5,098 nucleotides of DNA from Chloroflexia bacterium (GTDB lineage: Bacteria; Chloroflexota; Chloroflexia; Thermomicrobiales; UBA6265), in the NCBI GenBank assembly GCA_013698285.1, contig JACCVE010000243.1, positions 1 through 5,098 on the forward strand, in the 5' to 3' direction. Positions 3,983-5,098 of the stretch are shown one piece after another. Under the pieces are notes generated by a model. It was not told where the DNA came from. It made no database searches and was given only the letters and a program-made list of their open reading frames with translations. The translations under genes and the position numbers were made by a program. The first letter of the stretch is position 1. Every line of letters begins with the position of its first letter.

Positions 3983-4827
3983 CGCTGGCCCGGGAGGGTG
4001 ATGCCCGCCGCCCGCAGGAGCAGGGAGCCGCCGAGGTAGAGGAGAATCAGGACGAAGAGGACCACCAGTCGCTCGGTCGGGACGCGGCGGGTGAGGCGGG
4101 AGCCAAGCTGGGAGCCGACGAAGATGCCGACGACGGTCGGCACGACTAGGGCGGGGTCGATCTCACCCCGGGCGTAGAAGACGGAGGCGGTCGCCACCGA
4201 GGCGAAGCCGACCATGAACGAGGAGGTCCCGGCGGCGGCCTTGACCGGGACGCGCATCAGCAGGTTCATGGCCGGGACCTGGATCGCGCCGCCGCCGATG
4301 CCGAGCATCCCCGACATCACCCCGGCCAGGCCGCTGACCGCCAGGCCAACCGGCACCCGCTCCGGCCGGTAGGCGACCATGGCTGAGGTGGCCGGGTCGC
4401 GGTAGGTGGCGCCGAGGCGGAGGGGATTCGGCCCACCGCCATCCCACGGGATGGGGCTCGCGCGGCGACGGACCAGCATCGAGACCGAGGCATAGACGAG
4501 GACGGCACCGAAGACGGCATTGATCACGTTGGGCCGGGCCCAGAGGGCGATGATCGCCCCGGCGCTGGCCCCGAGGGCGGTGGTGACCTGGAGCAGCATC
4601 GCCAGGCGGAGGTTAGTGAACCGGCTCCGCAGGTGGACCGTCGAGCCGACGATCGAGTTGGTGACCACGGCGACGGCGCTGGCCCCGATGGCGAGCTTCT
4701 GGTCGATGGCGAAGAACAGGGTGAAGATGGGGACGAGGAAGACCCCGCCGCCGAGCCCCAGCATCGACCCCAGGATTGCCGCCCCGGCCGCCACGACGCC
4801 GAGTTCGAGCGACCGCGAGAGATCCAC
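3979..4827 (-). CDS. TauE/SafE family membrane permease (sulfite/organosulfonate exporter type)
   Basis: This is an integral membrane protein of the TauE/SafE (DUF81) family, whose members move sulfite, sulfoacetate, taurine-derived or other small anions; the substrate cannot be read from this sequence. The 282 residues show the family's internal duplication: MLGLGGGVFLVP (22-33) in the first half and MLGIGGGAIQVP (174-185) in the second. Each is followed by a paired helix (IGASAVAVVTNSIVGSTV at 47-64; AAAGTSSFMVGFASVATASV at 197-216). A polar loop (about 120-157) links the halves. The helices run from about residue 8 to 275, roughly eight in all, and the length is typical. The start is GTG, with GAAAGG ten bases upstream; the first helix begins right after it. 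It is the first gene of an operon with the DUF1634-like gene. The upstream region has a composite inverted repeat that may regulate it. Confidence 0.9.
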   Translation of the reverse strand: MDLSRSLELGVVAAGAAILGSMLGLGGGVFLVPIFTLFFAIDQKLAIGASAVAVVTNSIVGSTVHLRSRFTNLRLAMLLQVTTALGASAGAIIALWARPNVINAVFGAVLVYASVSMLVRRRASPIPWDGGGPNPLRLGATYRDPATSAMVAYRPERVPVGLAVSGLAGVMSGMLGIGGGAIQVPAMNLLMRVPVKAAAGTSSFMVGFASVATASVFYARGEIDPALVVPTVVGIFVGSQLGSRLTRRVPTERLVVLFVLILLYLGGSLLLRAAGITLPGQR

Positions 4828-4915
4828 TAGCCCATTGCCTTTCTCGCTCGCAGTCTCGGCTGGATGCCCATCGCGTCACCCGCCGTGGCGCGCGGGCCAG
4901 ACTACCATGGAGGCT

Positions 4916-4955
4916 GGTGAGGCGGGCGATGCCGATGGATCATCGGCGCCTCACC
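4916..4955. promoter_or_regulatory. composite inverted repeat, operator or structured leader of the permease operon
   Basis: GGTGAGGCG (4916-4924) pairs perfectly with CGCCTCACC (4947-4955). Inside it GCCGATG (4931-4937) pairs with CATCGGC (4941-4947) around GAT; the two stems share one base and leave a six-base bulge (4925-4930). The whole spans 40 bp, some 90 bp upstream of the permease start and 25 bp before the divergent TTGACA. This position suits an operator shared by two divergent promoters or a hairpin in the permease leader. No known motif was recognised. Confidence 0.55.
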
Positions 4956-4980
4956 TGTCGGACACGGACGAGCGCCGCAT

Positions 4981-5009
4981 TTGACACCGTCCCCGGGCGC
5001 TGCCACACT
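4981..5009 (+). promoter_or_regulatory. candidate divergent promoter pointing out of the window
   Basis: TTGACA (4981-4986) is a perfect -35 box. CACACT (5004-5009) follows after 17 bp and matches only three of six -10 bases, though A2 and T6, the most conserved positions, are right. Transcription would start near 5016 and run right, suggesting a + strand gene beyond the window. Confidence 0.4.
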
Positions 5010-5098
5010 GCCGGGGTGGTCGCCGGGCGAGGGCCGGGCGGGCGCGAGGGGCCGTTAACAACCGAGTGTCGTGCGATCCGCCGCCGTCCGATTGGCTC

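Larger units (their letters stand above)
4828..5098. other. non-coding region upstream of the permease, to the window edge
   Basis: No convincing gene is seen in the last 271 bases on either strand. The region holds a long composite inverted repeat (4916-4955) and a + strand TTGACA box (4981-4986). I found no good - strand promoter for the permease; GGTAGTCT near 4904 on that strand is only a weak extended -10 candidate. A divergent + strand gene may begin beyond the window. Confidence 0.5.

Noticed and set aside
4827..4835. Minimal upstream ORF (ATG GGC TAG) overlapping the permease GTG start by one base
   Set aside because: The ribosome site would be only two bases from its ATG, too close to work; probably chance.
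4828..4980. Fluoride or other riboswitch upstream of the permease
   Set aside because: A GGCGATG-like string is present, but the remaining conserved positions and the pseudoknot are missing.

Overview
The window is GC-rich DNA (about 70% by eye) with GTG and TTG starts, short intergenic gaps and TTGAC(A/G)-type promoters. The proteins and the gene order rpsP-khpA-rimM look most like a Chloroflexota bacterium of the Thermomicrobia type. That placement is an inference from protein flavour and was not tested; no phage, plasmid or CRISPR genes are visible.

Left part, + strand. Positions 1-458 hold at most the last codons of an unrecognised gene, then a 26-bp tandem duplication that brings a -35 box to a good promoter, and a leader of roughly 170 nt. 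Three ribosome-biogenesis or RNA-binding genes follow: rpsP (bS16), khpA (single KH domain RNA-binding protein) and rimM (30S maturation factor). Two strong hairpins and an extended -10 box separate rpsP from khpA. khpA and rimM overlap and are probably translationally coupled. Each of the three proteins carries a low-complexity tail beyond its conserved fold: Ala/Pro-rich at the C-terminus of bS16, strongly acidic at the N-terminus of KhpA, and basic and Pro-rich at the N-terminus of RimM. The trmD gene that commonly follows rimM is not here.

Middle. rimM converges on a - strand gene of the MTA/SAH nucleosidase (PNP_UDP_1) family. The two genes meet in a 130-bp element (2237-2366) made of degenerate 7-bp repeats, with a 19-bp inverted repeat at its ends. 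The element contributes two bases of the rimM stop codon and encodes the last 18 residues and the stop of the nucleosidase. Upstream of the nucleosidase is a relatively AT-rich patch (about 51% GC) with a possible 37-codon small ORF on the + strand.

Right part, - strand. A TauE/SafE-type membrane permease gene is followed, with a 4-bp ATGA overlap, by a three-helix DUF1634-like membrane protein gene. The two form a two-gene operon and perhaps one transport unit. The last 270 bases hold a composite inverted repeat and a + strand promoter-like sequence that may serve a divergent gene outside the window.

The most unusual item is the heptad element. The nucleosidase's active-site Asn and the opposite-charge tails of the adjacent KhpA and RimM come next.
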